The notes: a model not told the origin generated them from the sequence alone. Numbered from the stretch's first letter, positions 43,935 to 52,787 are shown. The stretch is DNA of 64,000 nt from Paenibacillus qinlingensis (GCF_013204845.1 NZ_JABMKY010000016.1:124001-188000), one strand, 5' to 3'. A program made the numbers and translations.

Positions 43935-43998
43935 ATGATAAAACCAAACGAGCGGTTGTCAATCTTTTTGTTGACAATCCTTCGTTTGGTTTTATAAT
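43935..43998. promoter_or_regulatory. Symmetric divergent sigma-A promoters embedded in an inverted repeat
   Basis: Plus strand: TTGACA (43971-43976), 16 nt, TATAAT (43993-43998). Minus strand: TTGACA (complement of 43957-43962), 16 nt, TATCAT (complement of 43935-43940). The two halves are near-identical in reverse complement, each with TCGTTTGGTTTTAT between the boxes. One dimeric regulator bound to each half could control both the 42873-43907 gene and the radC-type gene. Confidence 0.75.
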
Positions 43999-44138
43999 GC
44001 CAGCATATTATGGCTTGAATTGTCTTGGGAATTATTTCAAGGCAAGCTGTACCTGTTTTGCAATAGGTGTAGTGCGCCGCAGATTTATGATCTGTGGATT
44101 TGACAAAGAAAATTATAATAATGGAGGATGCATAAAAG

Positions 44139-44609
44139 ATGCAACTTACTGAGCCTGAAAAAGTACAAAGAATGAAAAGATTGAGTGTCGTTAGCTTGAA
44201 AATGGTTAAGGAAACAACGCTATCCTATCGGTCAAACGTGATACGTAAGCCGCAGGATGCATTTGAAATCGCAAAAGATTTCATCGGCGACGAAGATCGA
44301 GAGCATTGTATGTTAATTTGTTTGGATACCAAAAATAAAGTGAATGCAATCCAAACGATTGGAATCGGCAGCCTTAACGCCGCAATTGTGCATCCGCGTG
44401 AGGTATTTAAAATCGCCATACTGAGTAACAGTGCCAGCATTATTTTTGCTCATAATCATCCGAGTTCGGATTGCACTCCTTCACAGGAGGATATCAAAAT
44501 CACGGAACGCATTAAACAAGCCGGTGAAATCATTGGAATTGATCTCTGCGACTCTATTATCGTTTCGGATGATAATTGCTACAGTATGAAGGAACATGGC
44601 TTTATATAA
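44139..44609 (+). CDS. radC: RadC-like JAB/MPN domain protein
   Basis: 156 aa, the C-terminal JAMM domain only of RadC-type proteins. Metal motif HNHPSSDCTPSQED (normal HNHPSG...S..D) and an upstream Glu region. Short RadC homologues are common on plasmids, phages and ICEs, often near replication or antirestriction genes; the biochemical role is not settled and DNA repair is doubted. A structured leader (44040-44138) with small inverted repeats lies upstream. Ribosome site GGAGG about 10 nt before ATG. Confidence 0.85.
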   Translation: MQLTEPEKVQRMKRLSVVSLKMVKETTLSYRSNVIRKPQDAFEIAKDFIGDEDREHCMLICLDTKNKVNAIQTIGIGSLNAAIVHPREVFKIAILSNSASIIFAHNHPSSDCTPSQEDIKITERIKQAGEIIGIDLCDSIIVSDDNCYSMKEHGFI

Positions 44610-44854
44610 GAAATTACTTGAGGGAACGTATCGTTCCTTCTCCTTTGAACATCTATTGGTCACCACGCCACGATAACCTTGTTGATGCAAGGTTTGTAAC
44701 AATGGGAGGCAATGCCTCTTGCTTTAGAGAAAGGTGTTCAACTGCTATAACAACAGCGTGTAGCCCTTAGAGGTTAGATGCTTTTTCGCATTGGTATGAA
44801 GTTTGTTCTCGACTGAAATCGGTTTTGTCGTAAAGCGACATAACCGGCACTTTC

Positions 44855-44924
44855 ACCCCCTTTATCTGGCGTTGATGAAAAGTATCGCGGCAGCGATATT
44901 TTTCATCAGGCAGGTAGAGGGGGT
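44855..44924. repeat. 70-nt near-perfect hairpin
   Basis: Arms of 33 and 32 nt around a GGCA tetraloop. The outer 14 pairs (start ACCCCC, end GGGGGT) include two G-U, then a small internal loop, then 16 inner pairs (TGATGAAAA...TATCGC with its complement). Confidence 0.85.
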
Positions 44925-44993
44925 ATCTTTGTCGTACTTTCGCATGGGAGCTTACGTTACGCTTATTCAATTAGTCGGAGATCTTTATTTCAA

Positions 44994-45080
44994 TTGCGAA
45001 TTGATATGGGACGATCAGACTTGCGAATTTTATATTGAGTGACACGCATGATAGGCTGATTAGCATCGCGAATTTGTATG
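44994..45080 (+). repeat. Three iteron-like GCGAATT repeats
   Basis: TTGCGAATTGATATG (44994), TTGCGAATTTTATAT (45021) and TCGCGAATTTGTATG (45066), all in the same orientation. Spacings are 27 and 45 bp, so phasing is imperfect. Confidence 0.45.
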
Positions 45081-45213
45081 TTTCGCGGCTTTCGCGAGAA
45101 ACCATGCCCGTAGAGGCTCCATGTCGAATCGCTTTGCCGCAGAGGTTTAGGACGTAAATTAACACAAGCGTTCATTTGCTGTTATAATTCCAGCGAAATG
45201 AGGTGATTGTGTT

Positions 45214-46449
45214 ATGAAACAAGACAAGCTAATACAGGCGCTATCAGATCAGCCTAAATATGAAGGAAAATATTTTTCCGGACGCAAAAAACGAACCAAG
45301 CCTAAAAAACATTTCGAAATATCAGATAAACAGCGTAAAATCGACCATCTATCGAGCAAGCGTCGTCATGCGTTGCTCCGATTACATGCTGATTTGGATA
45401 AGCTCTTAATCGCTAACTCGAAAGTCACACGCTACTCAGACGGTAAACAAACCAAGCATCATGCCAAAAAAGGCGGTAACGGCAACCTCGGGGTTGAAGG
45501 TATTTGGTCATCCATTACCTATGAACGCTACAAAAAGTCATGCAAAACTTTTTTGAAATATTGCTTCGATAATTTCGAAAACGTAAACCAGGTACGGGAT
45601 ATCAAACCCCGCATGCTAGGTCAATTTATAAACTCATTACTCGAAAAAGATAGATCGGCTAAAACCATCTCCGCTTATGTAAGTGCTATTCAAAAAATGG
45701 CTGAATCGGCTGTCAAAGTCGGCATCAAGGGGCATGCTCGTTTAGTTAATGAAAAGCATCGACAGATGATACCAATCGCTCGGAAGGCAGAACGACGGCG
45801 CGGCAGCGTCGGAGGCGTGGGTTATTCGCTACGGGAAGCACAAGTAATCGTCAAGCAATGCGGTAAGCATTACAGCATATACGAGCAAGCCTTGCTAGAG
45901 CTCTTGTTGTATTCATGCCCCCGAATAAGCGAAGTATTAAAAATATCGTTTGATCAAATCGACTTCGAGAACAAATGCATCGTAATGAACAAAAAAAATC
46001 AAAACAAAAATAATCGCCCTCGCCTAATCCCCGTACCGGAATCCACCCTTCAAAAGCTCAAAATGATAGAGGCTTACCTACCCAGCCCACAAACCAATAT
46101 ATGGGGTCATCGAATGACGGAAAAGCACATTCGCCAGCTCGTCAAAAGCTGCGTAAGCTATGGAAAGGTCGGCAAATATTGCGGAGTACATGATTTTCGA
46201 AAGGCAGGGCTACAATGGCATACAAAGCGGTTGCAAAAATGGAGTAAAGAGCAGTTGGTCAAAGAAATAATGCAATTTGTCGGCGTCGATCCAAAGCTAA
46301 ATCCATTAATCAAAAGGGATGGCTTACTCGAGCATAAATATAAGTCGAGGTCGTTACTGAAACGTCAAAAGCGATGGCTGATCAATCAATATTGCGCGCA
46401 GCTGCTAGGGCACTCGAGGAATGACTCCAGTTATCCATACCGAAGATAA
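45214..46449 (+). CDS. Second tyrosine recombinase (phage-integrase family)
   Basis: 411 aa. Basic N-terminus (20-60), SAM-like core-binding domain (about 98-180) and catalytic domain with R237 (CPRISEVL), HDFR (326-329), LGH (H400) and Tyr at 407 or 409 close to the C-terminus. The chain ends soon after the tyrosine, so it lacks the usual C-terminal extension. It differs from the Tn916-like integrase at the right end. Possible roles: resolving element multimers (XerC-like) or inversion. Ribosome site GAGGTGA; terminator follows. Confidence 0.85.
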   Translation: MKQDKLIQALSDQPKYEGKYFSGRKKRTKPKKHFEISDKQRKIDHLSSKRRHALLRLHADLDKLLIANSKVTRYSDGKQTKHHAKKGGNGNLGVEGIWSSITYERYKKSCKTFLKYCFDNFENVNQVRDIKPRMLGQFINSLLEKDRSAKTISAYVSAIQKMAESAVKVGIKGHARLVNEKHRQMIPIARKAERRRGSVGGVGYSLREAQVIVKQCGKHYSIYEQALLELLLYSCPRISEVLKISFDQIDFENKCIVMNKKNQNKNNRPRLIPVPESTLQKLKMIEAYLPSPQTNIWGHRMTEKHIRQLVKSCVSYGKVGKYCGVHDFRKAGLQWHTKRLQKWSKEQLVKEIMQFVGVDPKLNPLIKRDGLLEHKYKSRSLLKRQKRWLINQYCAQLLGHSRNDSSYPYRR

Positions 46450-46460
46450 TAATCATTTTT

Positions 46461-46489
46461 ATGCCATCCGTTTTTGATGGCATTTTTTT
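46461..46489 (+). terminator. Terminator of the second recombinase gene
   Basis: ATGCCATC / GATGGCAT stem with CGTTTTT loop followed by TTTTTT, about 12 nt after the stop. Confidence 0.8.
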
Positions 46490-46566
46490 CACCTCCAAAG
46501 CAGCCCAAAGAAAAAAATCTGATTTCAAAAAAGGATTATTTAATTTCCGGCTCAACTATAAGGTCA

Positions 46567-46586
46567 GATGGTCAGAAATGACCATC
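46567..46586. promoter_or_regulatory. Perfect 20-bp operator-like palindrome
   Basis: GATGGTCA-GAAA-TGACCATC, 19 bp before the start of the CopG-like gene. Placement suggests autoregulation of the replication operon by that small protein. Confidence 0.65.
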
Positions 46587-46605
46587 AAACAAGGGGGTAT
46601 AAAAA

Positions 46606-46767
46606 ATGTCAAAACAAAGACAGCAACAGCCGCAAATCAAATTTTATGCAAGCAGCGACGAAACAAAAAAAGCATTCAAAGTATTTTGCGCCCGTAAAGG
46701 GCTTTCCATCCAACAAGTGCTTGAAGCTTATATGATGCAACTATTGGACAAGGGGGATGCCGAATAA
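46606..46767 (+). CDS. Small CopG/Arc-like protein heading the replication operon
   Basis: 53 aa (start MSKQRQQQPQIKFYASSDET). A beta-strand (IKFYAS) followed by two helices (ETKKAFKVFCARKGL, IQQVLEAYMMQLLDKG) fits the ribbon-helix-helix fold of plasmid copy-control repressors. AGGGGG lies 8 nt before the ATG. Its stop codon TAATG shares one base with the next start, so translation is coupled to the initiator. The palindrome upstream is a likely binding site. Confidence 0.7.
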   Translation: MSKQRQQQPQIKFYASSDETKKAFKVFCARKGLSIQQVLEAYMMQLLDKGDAE

Positions 46768-47789
46768 TGAATTCACTCTCCAATAAGTTACTTCTCGACG
46801 AGCATCCGTTACTCATCCTGCCTTCGCTTGCTTTTATTATCGGATTAAATGAAAGCATTGTGCTCCAACAAATGCACTACTGGCTTCAGAAAAGCAGGAA
46901 CCACCGCGACGGACGGATGTGGGTGTATAACACGTATGAGGGTTGGCATGAGCAATTTCGTTTTTGGTCCATCAGCAAAATTAGACGGATTATCGGCAAT
47001 CTCGAGAAGGCGGGTATCGTCATCACCGGAAATTATAATCAGCTCAAAATCGACAACACCAAATGGTACAGCATCGATTACGACAAGTTAAATCTACTGG
47101 TCAGATCACCTGCTCAAAATGAACAGACGGAGCCTTCAATTTGGACAGACGAGCAGTTCAACATGGTCATGCCATTACCAAAGACTTCTTCAGATACTAC
47201 AACAGATATAGGAATCAAGAATACTTTGTATTCTTCGCCAAGCAACGAAGACAAACAGCAGCATCGTAAATCGCAGAAAAACCAATCGCCAACAGGAGTT
47301 GGTTCCTCAGCCGCCGTCCTGACCTATATCTCGTCTATCGGTTCAAAAGGCGAATACGCTTTGACGAAAAAAGCTGTTCAGTTGCTAGAAACCAATACAT
47401 CAGCGAAACAGGCTTTCGTTGCCTTAATATCAGCAAATGGTTGGAAGCATTATACAACAAAAACGCAACGTGACAGCATGTTAAAGATCCTCTCAACCTA
47501 TATAAATGTGTTTGGTTGCTTTCCCACAGATGATGAGCTGATCTGGCTTGACGATATGCGCTCTAGCGATGCCATTTATAAGCCAAAAACAATTCGCAGC
47601 GCCATATATCTAGCGAAGTCGGATGAACATGAGCTGCTGAATCCTGATTTCCACGGCTATGTGACAGAAGCTCATAAGCGTTTAATGAGCTACATTCCTG
47701 CTGACAAAATCAGCAAGAGCAAAAAGAAAGTTGTTCAGGATCATTCAAGTCCCAGTGATTTTGCAACAACTACCGGCTTATTCGAATAG
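46767..47789 (+). CDS. Replication initiator / replisome organiser-like protein
   Basis: 340 aa. The N-terminal 110 residues form a winged-helix domain typical of ICE and phage replication proteins (LPSLAFIIGLNESIVLQQMH; WSISKIRRIIGNLEKAGIV). A low-complexity linker (about 115-180) leads to a C-terminal helical domain (195-310). It sits directly before DnaC-like loader and DnaB-like helicase genes, so it likely binds the element origin and recruits them. Coupled to the upstream CopG-like gene. An origin could lie inside this gene or at 44610-45213. Confidence 0.75.
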   Translation: MNSLSNKLLLDEHPLLILPSLAFIIGLNESIVLQQMHYWLQKSRNHRDGRMWVYNTYEGWHEQFRFWSISKIRRIIGNLEKAGIVITGNYNQLKIDNTKWYSIDYDKLNLLVRSPAQNEQTEPSIWTDEQFNMVMPLPKTSSDTTTDIGIKNTLYSSPSNEDKQQHRKSQKNQSPTGVGSSAAVLTYISSIGSKGEYALTKKAVQLLETNTSAKQAFVALISANGWKHYTTKTQRDSMLKILSTYINVFGCFPTDDELIWLDDMRSSDAIYKPKTIRSAIYLAKSDEHELLNPDFHGYVTEAHKRLMSYIPADKISKSKKKVVQDHSSPSDFATTTGLFE

Positions 47790-47798
47790 GAGGACAAT

Positions 47799-48512
47799 AT
47801 GAATACGAAATGTATAATTGAGAACCCGGCTTGTGATGGCTTAGGTCAAATCATAATTGACGGAGATGTTTACGACTTTTGTTCCTGCACTGATATTCAC
47901 AAGGCATATGAGCTTTACAAGCAATCCGGAGCAGAGATAAGTCACATGCTCTTTCCATCCCAACTGACACATAATCCGGTCATTCAAACACAGGTTGCAA
48001 AGCCAATACGACTCCTTGATCTATTGGAAATCCACGACCGCGAGTTGAAACACATGATTGACCACCGCTGGCATCTGATCTTTATATCTGATACGGGCTA
48101 TGGAAAAACACAGTACGTGTCCACCTTGCTTCTAATGGCTGCATATCGTAAGTATAGGAGCATCTTTATCGATTTGCGTAAAATACGTGAATGGCTGAAG
48201 GACAAAAACGCTAAGCCAATAATTGAAGCAAAGTTAGCTGAAGCGGATATTATCGTGCTTGATGATATAGGCGTAGAAAATTATCAGGACTTCGAGTATA
48301 TGAGCGTCATGAATAAGCTAGACTCCATTATTCGCACGCATAAAGGCTTGTTAATTGTTACAAGTAACTACAAAATTGCGGATATGAAGAAAGCATATCT
48401 GAACACAAGAATTCCTGACGCGTTATTGAAAGGCGATACCAAAATATACGCCTTTCTGGAAAGCAATTTGCGGCAGCGCAAATCAGATCCAAAAATTGAT
48501 CAGATTCCATAA
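47799..48512 (+). CDS. DnaC/DnaI-like helicase-loader ATPase
   Basis: 237 aa AAA+ protein. N-terminal cysteines C5, C12, C28 and C30 may form a small zinc site as in DnaI-like proteins. Walker A SDTGYGKT (97-104; first Gly is Ser) and Walker B IIVLDDIG, sensor region LLIVTSNY. AGGAGG precedes the ATG. Predicted to load the DnaB-like helicase encoded 20 bp downstream. Confidence 0.85.
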   Translation: MNTKCIIENPACDGLGQIIIDGDVYDFCSCTDIHKAYELYKQSGAEISHMLFPSQLTHNPVIQTQVAKPIRLLDLLEIHDRELKHMIDHRWHLIFISDTGYGKTQYVSTLLLMAAYRKYRSIFIDLRKIREWLKDKNAKPIIEAKLAEADIIVLDDIGVENYQDFEYMSVMNKLDSIIRTHKGLLIVTSNYKIADMKKAYLNTRIPDALLKGDTKIYAFLESNLRQRKSDPKIDQIP

Positions 48513-48532
48513 ATCATACGGGGGGATACACA

Positions 48533-49999
48533 ATGAAAAGAGAGAAGATAGAAGTTGGAATTTTGAAGGGATTATGTGCGAATTTGAGGCTATGGAAGAC
48601 GCTTCTACAGAATAACATTACCGAACTAGATTTTACCGATCCGGTTCGTCAATCTGTCTTTCGAATTTGCAGCATAATGAAATTAAATGGCAAGCTAACT
48701 ACTGAAATGGTACAACGGCTGGCTGTAAATGAGTCTGATGCAAACAATATTGTTACAACCTATATTGCGAACCAAGCTCCTGAACATGAAGAAAACTTCA
48801 AGCTTTTCGTAATTGATCTAACCAAAATCAAACGGCAACAACAGCATGAAGCACTTAAGCGGGAATACATAGGAAAGCGAAACAAAGCAACTGACAAAGA
48901 AAGCGTCGATCTGGAATTTGCCAGAAAGCTATTAGCCATCAAAGATACGAACATCCTCTTTGAAAACACATCCGCTGAGGAAATCATAGCGGAGCATTAT
49001 AAGCAAGAGAAGAGAAAACAAGCTATACCTACATTTCTTAAAGAGCTTGATCAGCATTGCAAGTTCTATCGTGGCGAACCCAACGTAATCGCAGCCGGTT
49101 CAGGCGTCGGTAAAACCACAACAATGGTCAATTGTGCCGCGAAAGCAGCAGAAGCCGGTTATAAGGTTCTTATTTTGACACAAGAGATGGATGCTTTGAA
49201 CCTTGTTTTCAAAGCACTAGCTATCATTTCTGGAAAGGAAGAAGCGTATTGGCGGCTTGAAAACAGATTAGATGACGCCCCTGAGAATTTTGTGTTAACC
49301 AAGGAAAATGCCATCCAGTTGCTATCGCATTTTTTTAACGGAAGACTTGTGCTGGAGAATCAAATATTATCGGCTGAGAAGCTATGTCATCGGCTGGAAT
49401 ATGCTGAGGAGCAAGGCTTTGATCTCGTATTTTACGATTACTTCCAATTATGCAAAGCTGAAAAGCCGAAAGCCAATGGTGATTACGAACGATATGCTGA
49501 AGTATCCGATATGATTCGGCAATGCGTTAAAGGCAAGGGTCTTGCATTCGTATGGCTTTCGCAGATTACTGCGGATTTGCACGATCCAGGCAATAGCAAA
49601 TTGAAGAACACATCCAAATTAAAAGACGATGCCGCATCTGTCCTCATCATGTATAAAAAGAAATCAGATCCGCTTCTTCCAGGCATCCATCCGAATTTGT
49701 ATTGCTACATAAACAAAAACAGATACGGTATCAAGGATCTCGAATTGCCCTTTCCTTTTGATTACAAGCGGCAGCGAATTGGGAGCTATAGCTTTTCCGA
49801 TATAAACGAGCGTGCCCGAAGCCGAATCCTAGCCCCAACGGCGCTGGATTTATTTGATAAACGAATCAAAATTGGTTTACCGATTTTCGACGAAAACATG
49901 AATGTAGTCCCGCCATTTAAGTCAACAGGTAGCGAAGAATATCATGCTTTCGCCATCTCGCCGAAAGCCGGTGAATCAATTGAGGTGTACATTCCATGA
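48533..49999 (+). CDS. DnaB-like replicative helicase
   Basis: 488 aa. N-terminal DnaB-like helical domain (about 5-110), RecA-like motor with Walker A AGSGVGKTT (188-196), H2-type motif ILTQEMDA, Walker B LVFYDYFQL and an arginine-finger region KNRYGIKDLELPF. Unlike host DnaB, the chain has an extra C-terminal tail (430-488). GGGGGG is 8 nt before the ATG. An own helicase implies that the element replicates after excision. Confidence 0.85.
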   Translation: MKREKIEVGILKGLCANLRLWKTLLQNNITELDFTDPVRQSVFRICSIMKLNGKLTTEMVQRLAVNESDANNIVTTYIANQAPEHEENFKLFVIDLTKIKRQQQHEALKREYIGKRNKATDKESVDLEFARKLLAIKDTNILFENTSAEEIIAEHYKQEKRKQAIPTFLKELDQHCKFYRGEPNVIAAGSGVGKTTTMVNCAAKAAEAGYKVLILTQEMDALNLVFKALAIISGKEEAYWRLENRLDDAPENFVLTKENAIQLLSHFFNGRLVLENQILSAEKLCHRLEYAEEQGFDLVFYDYFQLCKAEKPKANGDYERYAEVSDMIRQCVKGKGLAFVWLSQITADLHDPGNSKLKNTSKLKDDAASVLIMYKKKSDPLLPGIHPNLYCYINKNRYGIKDLELPFPFDYKRQRIGSYSFSDINERARSRILAPTALDLFDKRIKIGLPIFDENMNVVPPFKSTGSEEYHAFAISPKAGESIEVYIP

Positions 50000-50178
50000 A
50001 ATATAAGCTGGAATTTAAAGAAATGTTTCGTAACGGCGAAACGTGGATATGTCTTGTTAAAACTGAAGATGAAACCGATCCTCACCTTTGGCTTACGGAG
50101 CAATTAAATCGTCAATTTCCGGAATTGGATTTGAAGAAAGACAAAATCCTGGAATGGATCAAACGCATTGAAAAGTAA
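49996..50178 (+). CDS. Small protein coupled to the DnaB-like gene
   Basis: 60 aa, acidic and basic mixed, single-domain (starts MKYKLEFKEMFRNGETWICL). ATGA overlap with the helicase stop indicates translational coupling, so it is likely a real gene. No family recognised. Confidence 0.65.
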   Translation: MKYKLEFKEMFRNGETWICLVKTEDETDPHLWLTEQLNRQFPELDLKKDKILEWIKRIEK

Positions 50179-50796
50179 TTTCAAACATGAGCTCTAATGG
50201 TTTTCATTTTCGTTTTTTATTTTCACAAGCCAAGAAGCAGCCGTGGCAATATTGTCTCGGCTGCTTCTTGGCTTAATATTCGTTCTCAACACGAGCAGTA
50301 TTATAAATCATCTGCAACCGGTTGCCCGCGCAAGACCAAGCTTCCTTTCTTCAAATGTAAAAAATAACAATTCTTCTAAGTTATAAAAATATATTTTTAC
50401 GATCTTCATGCTACCAAACGTGATGTAATTTGCACCATTAATACCAAATACTACTATTTAATGCGATATTATCTATTTTCATTTGTGGAATGTCACAAAA
50501 ATATTGGTAACTTATGGATTTGTATTAAGGCTTACAAGTAACATCAATATATAGTCAAATATCCAGGATTATCAAAAATATATTTATTGGCAGAATTACA
50601 GATTCAAAAAATATAAAAAAATATATCATCCATAAATTTCGTTATTGCATTTTTTAAACTAAATATATTTATCAATGATCTTTACATTATCATTTTTGCT
50701 TTGTAAATTCCTCTAAGACTAAAGAGCATTTGGCTTTCGTATGATATACCTTGTCAGTCGCGACGACACAATACACTTTAACTGGAGGACATAACG
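50179..50796. other. 618-bp AT-rich non-coding region
   Basis: After a strong hairpin at 50227-50275 the sequence 50340-50760 is very AT-rich with many A/T runs and TATATTT blocks. No supportable gene. Could hold promoters for xis-int or be an unwinding element. Confidence 0.5.
50227..50275 (+). terminator. Hairpin after replication operon
   Basis: Perfect 17-bp stem AAGCCAAGAAGCAGCCG / CGGCTGCTTCTTGGCTT with a 14-nt loop. Only a short A/T tail (AATATT), so terminator function is likely but not textbook. Confidence 0.6.
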
Positions 50797-51006
50797 TTGG
50801 GAAAAAACATTAACAAATTTCTGAACTCAGAGGCACTTCCTGACGCGATGAGCGTTGACGATATGAAACGCTACCTTGGGATCGGTAGAGTACAAGCATA
50901 TGAACAGATCAAGAAGAATGATTTTCATTATGTGAAAATTGGTCGCAGTATTCGAATCAGTAAGAAGGCATTTCTTCAATGGTTTGATGGTCAAGACACA
51001 TCTTAA
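50797..51006 (+). CDS. xis: Excisionase-like HTH protein
   Basis: 69 aa with a MerR-like HTH_17 fold (DAMSVDDMKRYLGIGRVQAY; HYVKIGRSIRISKKAFLQW). Proteins of this type upstream of integrases act as excisionases. TTG start with GGAGG 8 nt upstream. Located 0.6 kb before int. Confidence 0.8.
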   Translation: MGKNINKFLNSEALPDAMSVDDMKRYLGIGRVQAYEQIKKNDFHYVKIGRSIRISKKAFLQWFDGQDTS

Positions 51007-51193
51007 TAAGGGAAGATCGGAAAATGGAATAAATTAGTTGACATTGATCCATTGCCGATTATCATATGCAAAATGCTTAATTTGTTCATTGTTCAGACGG
51101 TGTAACAAGCTTTGTTTATTTCACATTAAGCAAAGTGCTAATCGGATGTTCAGATCCGGTAATCAAACAAAAACAAATAACGGAGGAATGAAA

Positions 51194-51571
51194 ATGTTTT
51201 TTGTAAACGAAGAACATGAATGCAATTTTTGCCAGTTGTTACGGAAATATCCTAGGGCTCAATCCGATTCACAATACCTATCAGGAATTTATATCGTAGC
51301 TCACCCTGTCATATTCGATTTCTGTAGGCAAGATCCGGTTGTTCGGGGAATTGGTCCGTATGATTGGTTCTTTGAGAAATCGAGCAAACCTGGACTTTCC
51401 GGCGGTTTCAGTCTCTTGTGCCAAGCTGGACTATGTATTTACAACGATTATCATGAATTTTCCCTTTATGAGGCATTAGGAAATTGGGGTGATGAATTAT
51501 TCAACGTTTTCACTCAAGCTTGTATGCTTGTGCGTTGTGATCCAATTTTGTTCGATGAACAATTTTTTTAA
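51194..51571 (+). CDS. DUF6075-like protein
   Basis: 125 aa from ATG 51194 (GGAGG 7 nt upstream); the longer frame to 51038 lacks a ribosome site. Starts MFFVNEEHECNFCQLLRKYP and has YIVAHPVIFDF; matches, as I recall, DUF6075 proteins found on ICEs and phages near integrases. Function unknown. 22 bp before int. Confidence 0.65.
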   Translation: MFFVNEEHECNFCQLLRKYPRAQSDSQYLSGIYIVAHPVIFDFCRQDPVVRGIGPYDWFFEKSSKPGLSGGFSLLCQAGLCIYNDYHEFSLYEALGNWGDELFNVFTQACMLVRCDPILFDEQFF

Positions 51572-51593
51572 TTGGAAGGAAGCGTGAAAACTG

Positions 51594-52787
51594 ATGGCAC
51601 GAACAAAAAGTCACTATGCTGGCGTGTATGAACGAAATGATACGGATGGTAAATCGTATTACTTCATTATTTCAACGACTGATCCGAAGACAGGTAAAAG
51701 ACGGCAAAAAAAATACGGCGGCTATAAGGATAAAGCAACGGCGTACAAAGACCTTACTGATTTAAAGGCTAAACTAAATAAGGGCAAGTACATCCATCCT
51801 ACGAAAATAACGCTGAAAGAATGGCTCGACAAGTGGGTCGGTAAAAAAGAGTTGACGTTCAGAGAAGTAACGCTGGAATCTTACAAAAATCGAATAAAAC
51901 ACATTGTAGAAGATTATGGAAATTTACAGCTTTACTCGATAACATCGGACATTTTCACCGATCTTCATGGAATGCTGCTGCAGAAGAAGAAAGTTATCTT
52001 CAATGGTAAGGAAAAAATCACTACCAATGAAGGTTTGTCTAGCAGAACCATTCACGATACCCTTAAGGTACTGAAAATGGCTTTGATTCAAGCTTACGAA
52101 GACGATTTGCTCCCGAAAAATATTACGAAATCGTACAAGCTCCCACCAGAGGGTTCTAAAGATCATAACGTCTTGAAACCGGATGAGGTTCCCATTTTAC
52201 TTGAAGTGGCTAAGAATGATCCAATGTACGCCGCCATATACATCGCAGTAACGACAGGTATGAGGGAGTCTGAAATACTGGGCTTAAAGTGGGATGCAGT
52301 CGATTTTGATAATGGTCATATCGAAGTCAAATCCACTTTAAATGGAGTAAACGGAGTTTACACTGTCAGTAATCGAACGAAAACTCCCTCCAGCAAAAGA
52401 ACAATCGAAATTGATGATGAGATCATTGATGTGTTAAAGAAACAATACCATCTAATTCAGAGCTACAAAGAAAATGCTCAGGATATGTATCAAAATAATA
52501 ATTTGGTATGTCCAACAAGCAATGGCACACCAGTGAATCCAAGTAACTTAAGGCGAAGCTTTTATCGTATTTTAAAAAGAGCTGGCGTTACTCGTGTGAC
52601 CTTTCATGAGTTGAGACATAGTCACTTAACACACTTGTTAATAGCAGGTGTTGATCCAAAAATTACCAGTTTTAGAGCAGGTCACAGCTCCACAAGGGTT
52701 ACCAGCGATATTTATCAGCACGTCCTTAAAGGCGTTCAAAGGGGCGCCCTCGTGAAATACAGAGAAATAATAAATCCCAAAAATTAA
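51594..52787 (+). CDS. int: Tyrosine integrase of the island (Tn916-type)
   Basis: 397 aa. N-terminal arm-binding domain (about 1-55; AP2-like YYFIISTTDPKTGKRRQKKY), SAM-like core-binding domain (about 72-175) and catalytic domain with R224 (GMRESEILGLKW), HELRH (H338, R341), H364 and nucleophile Y374. Placed at the tRNA-proximal end, 208 bp from attR, as usual for tRNA-targeting elements. All catalytic residues present, so it should be active on the 44-bp att core. Followed by its own terminator. Confidence 0.93.
   Translation: MARTKSHYAGVYERNDTDGKSYYFIISTTDPKTGKRRQKKYGGYKDKATAYKDLTDLKAKLNKGKYIHPTKITLKEWLDKWVGKKELTFREVTLESYKNRIKHIVEDYGNLQLYSITSDIFTDLHGMLLQKKKVIFNGKEKITTNEGLSSRTIHDTLKVLKMALIQAYEDDLLPKNITKSYKLPPEGSKDHNVLKPDEVPILLEVAKNDPMYAAIYIAVTTGMRESEILGLKWDAVDFDNGHIEVKSTLNGVNGVYTVSNRTKTPSSKRTIEIDDEIIDVLKKQYHLIQSYKENAQDMYQNNNLVCPTSNGTPVNPSNLRRSFYRILKRAGVTRVTFHELRHSHLTHLLIAGVDPKITSFRAGHSSTRVTSDIYQHVLKGVQRGALVKYREIINPKN

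Larger units (their letters stand above)
44610..45213. other. 604-bp structured non-coding region (possible origin or RNA)
   Basis: No convincing gene. Contents: small hairpins (AACCTTG-N6-CAAGGTT near 44692; GAGGCAATGCCTC near 44706), a hairpin GGTT-x-TGTCG / CGACA-x-AACC (44821-44845), the long hairpin 44855-44924, three GCGAATT-centred repeats (44994, 45021, 45066) and a GTTTCGCG...CGCGAGAAAC dyad near 45079. Composition of a replication or transfer origin, or a structured RNA; not decided. Confidence 0.55.

Noticed and set aside
44610..45213. Small protein genes of 60-79 codons in the structured region
   Set aside because: Frames follow the inverted repeats, occur on both strands and lack ribosome sites.
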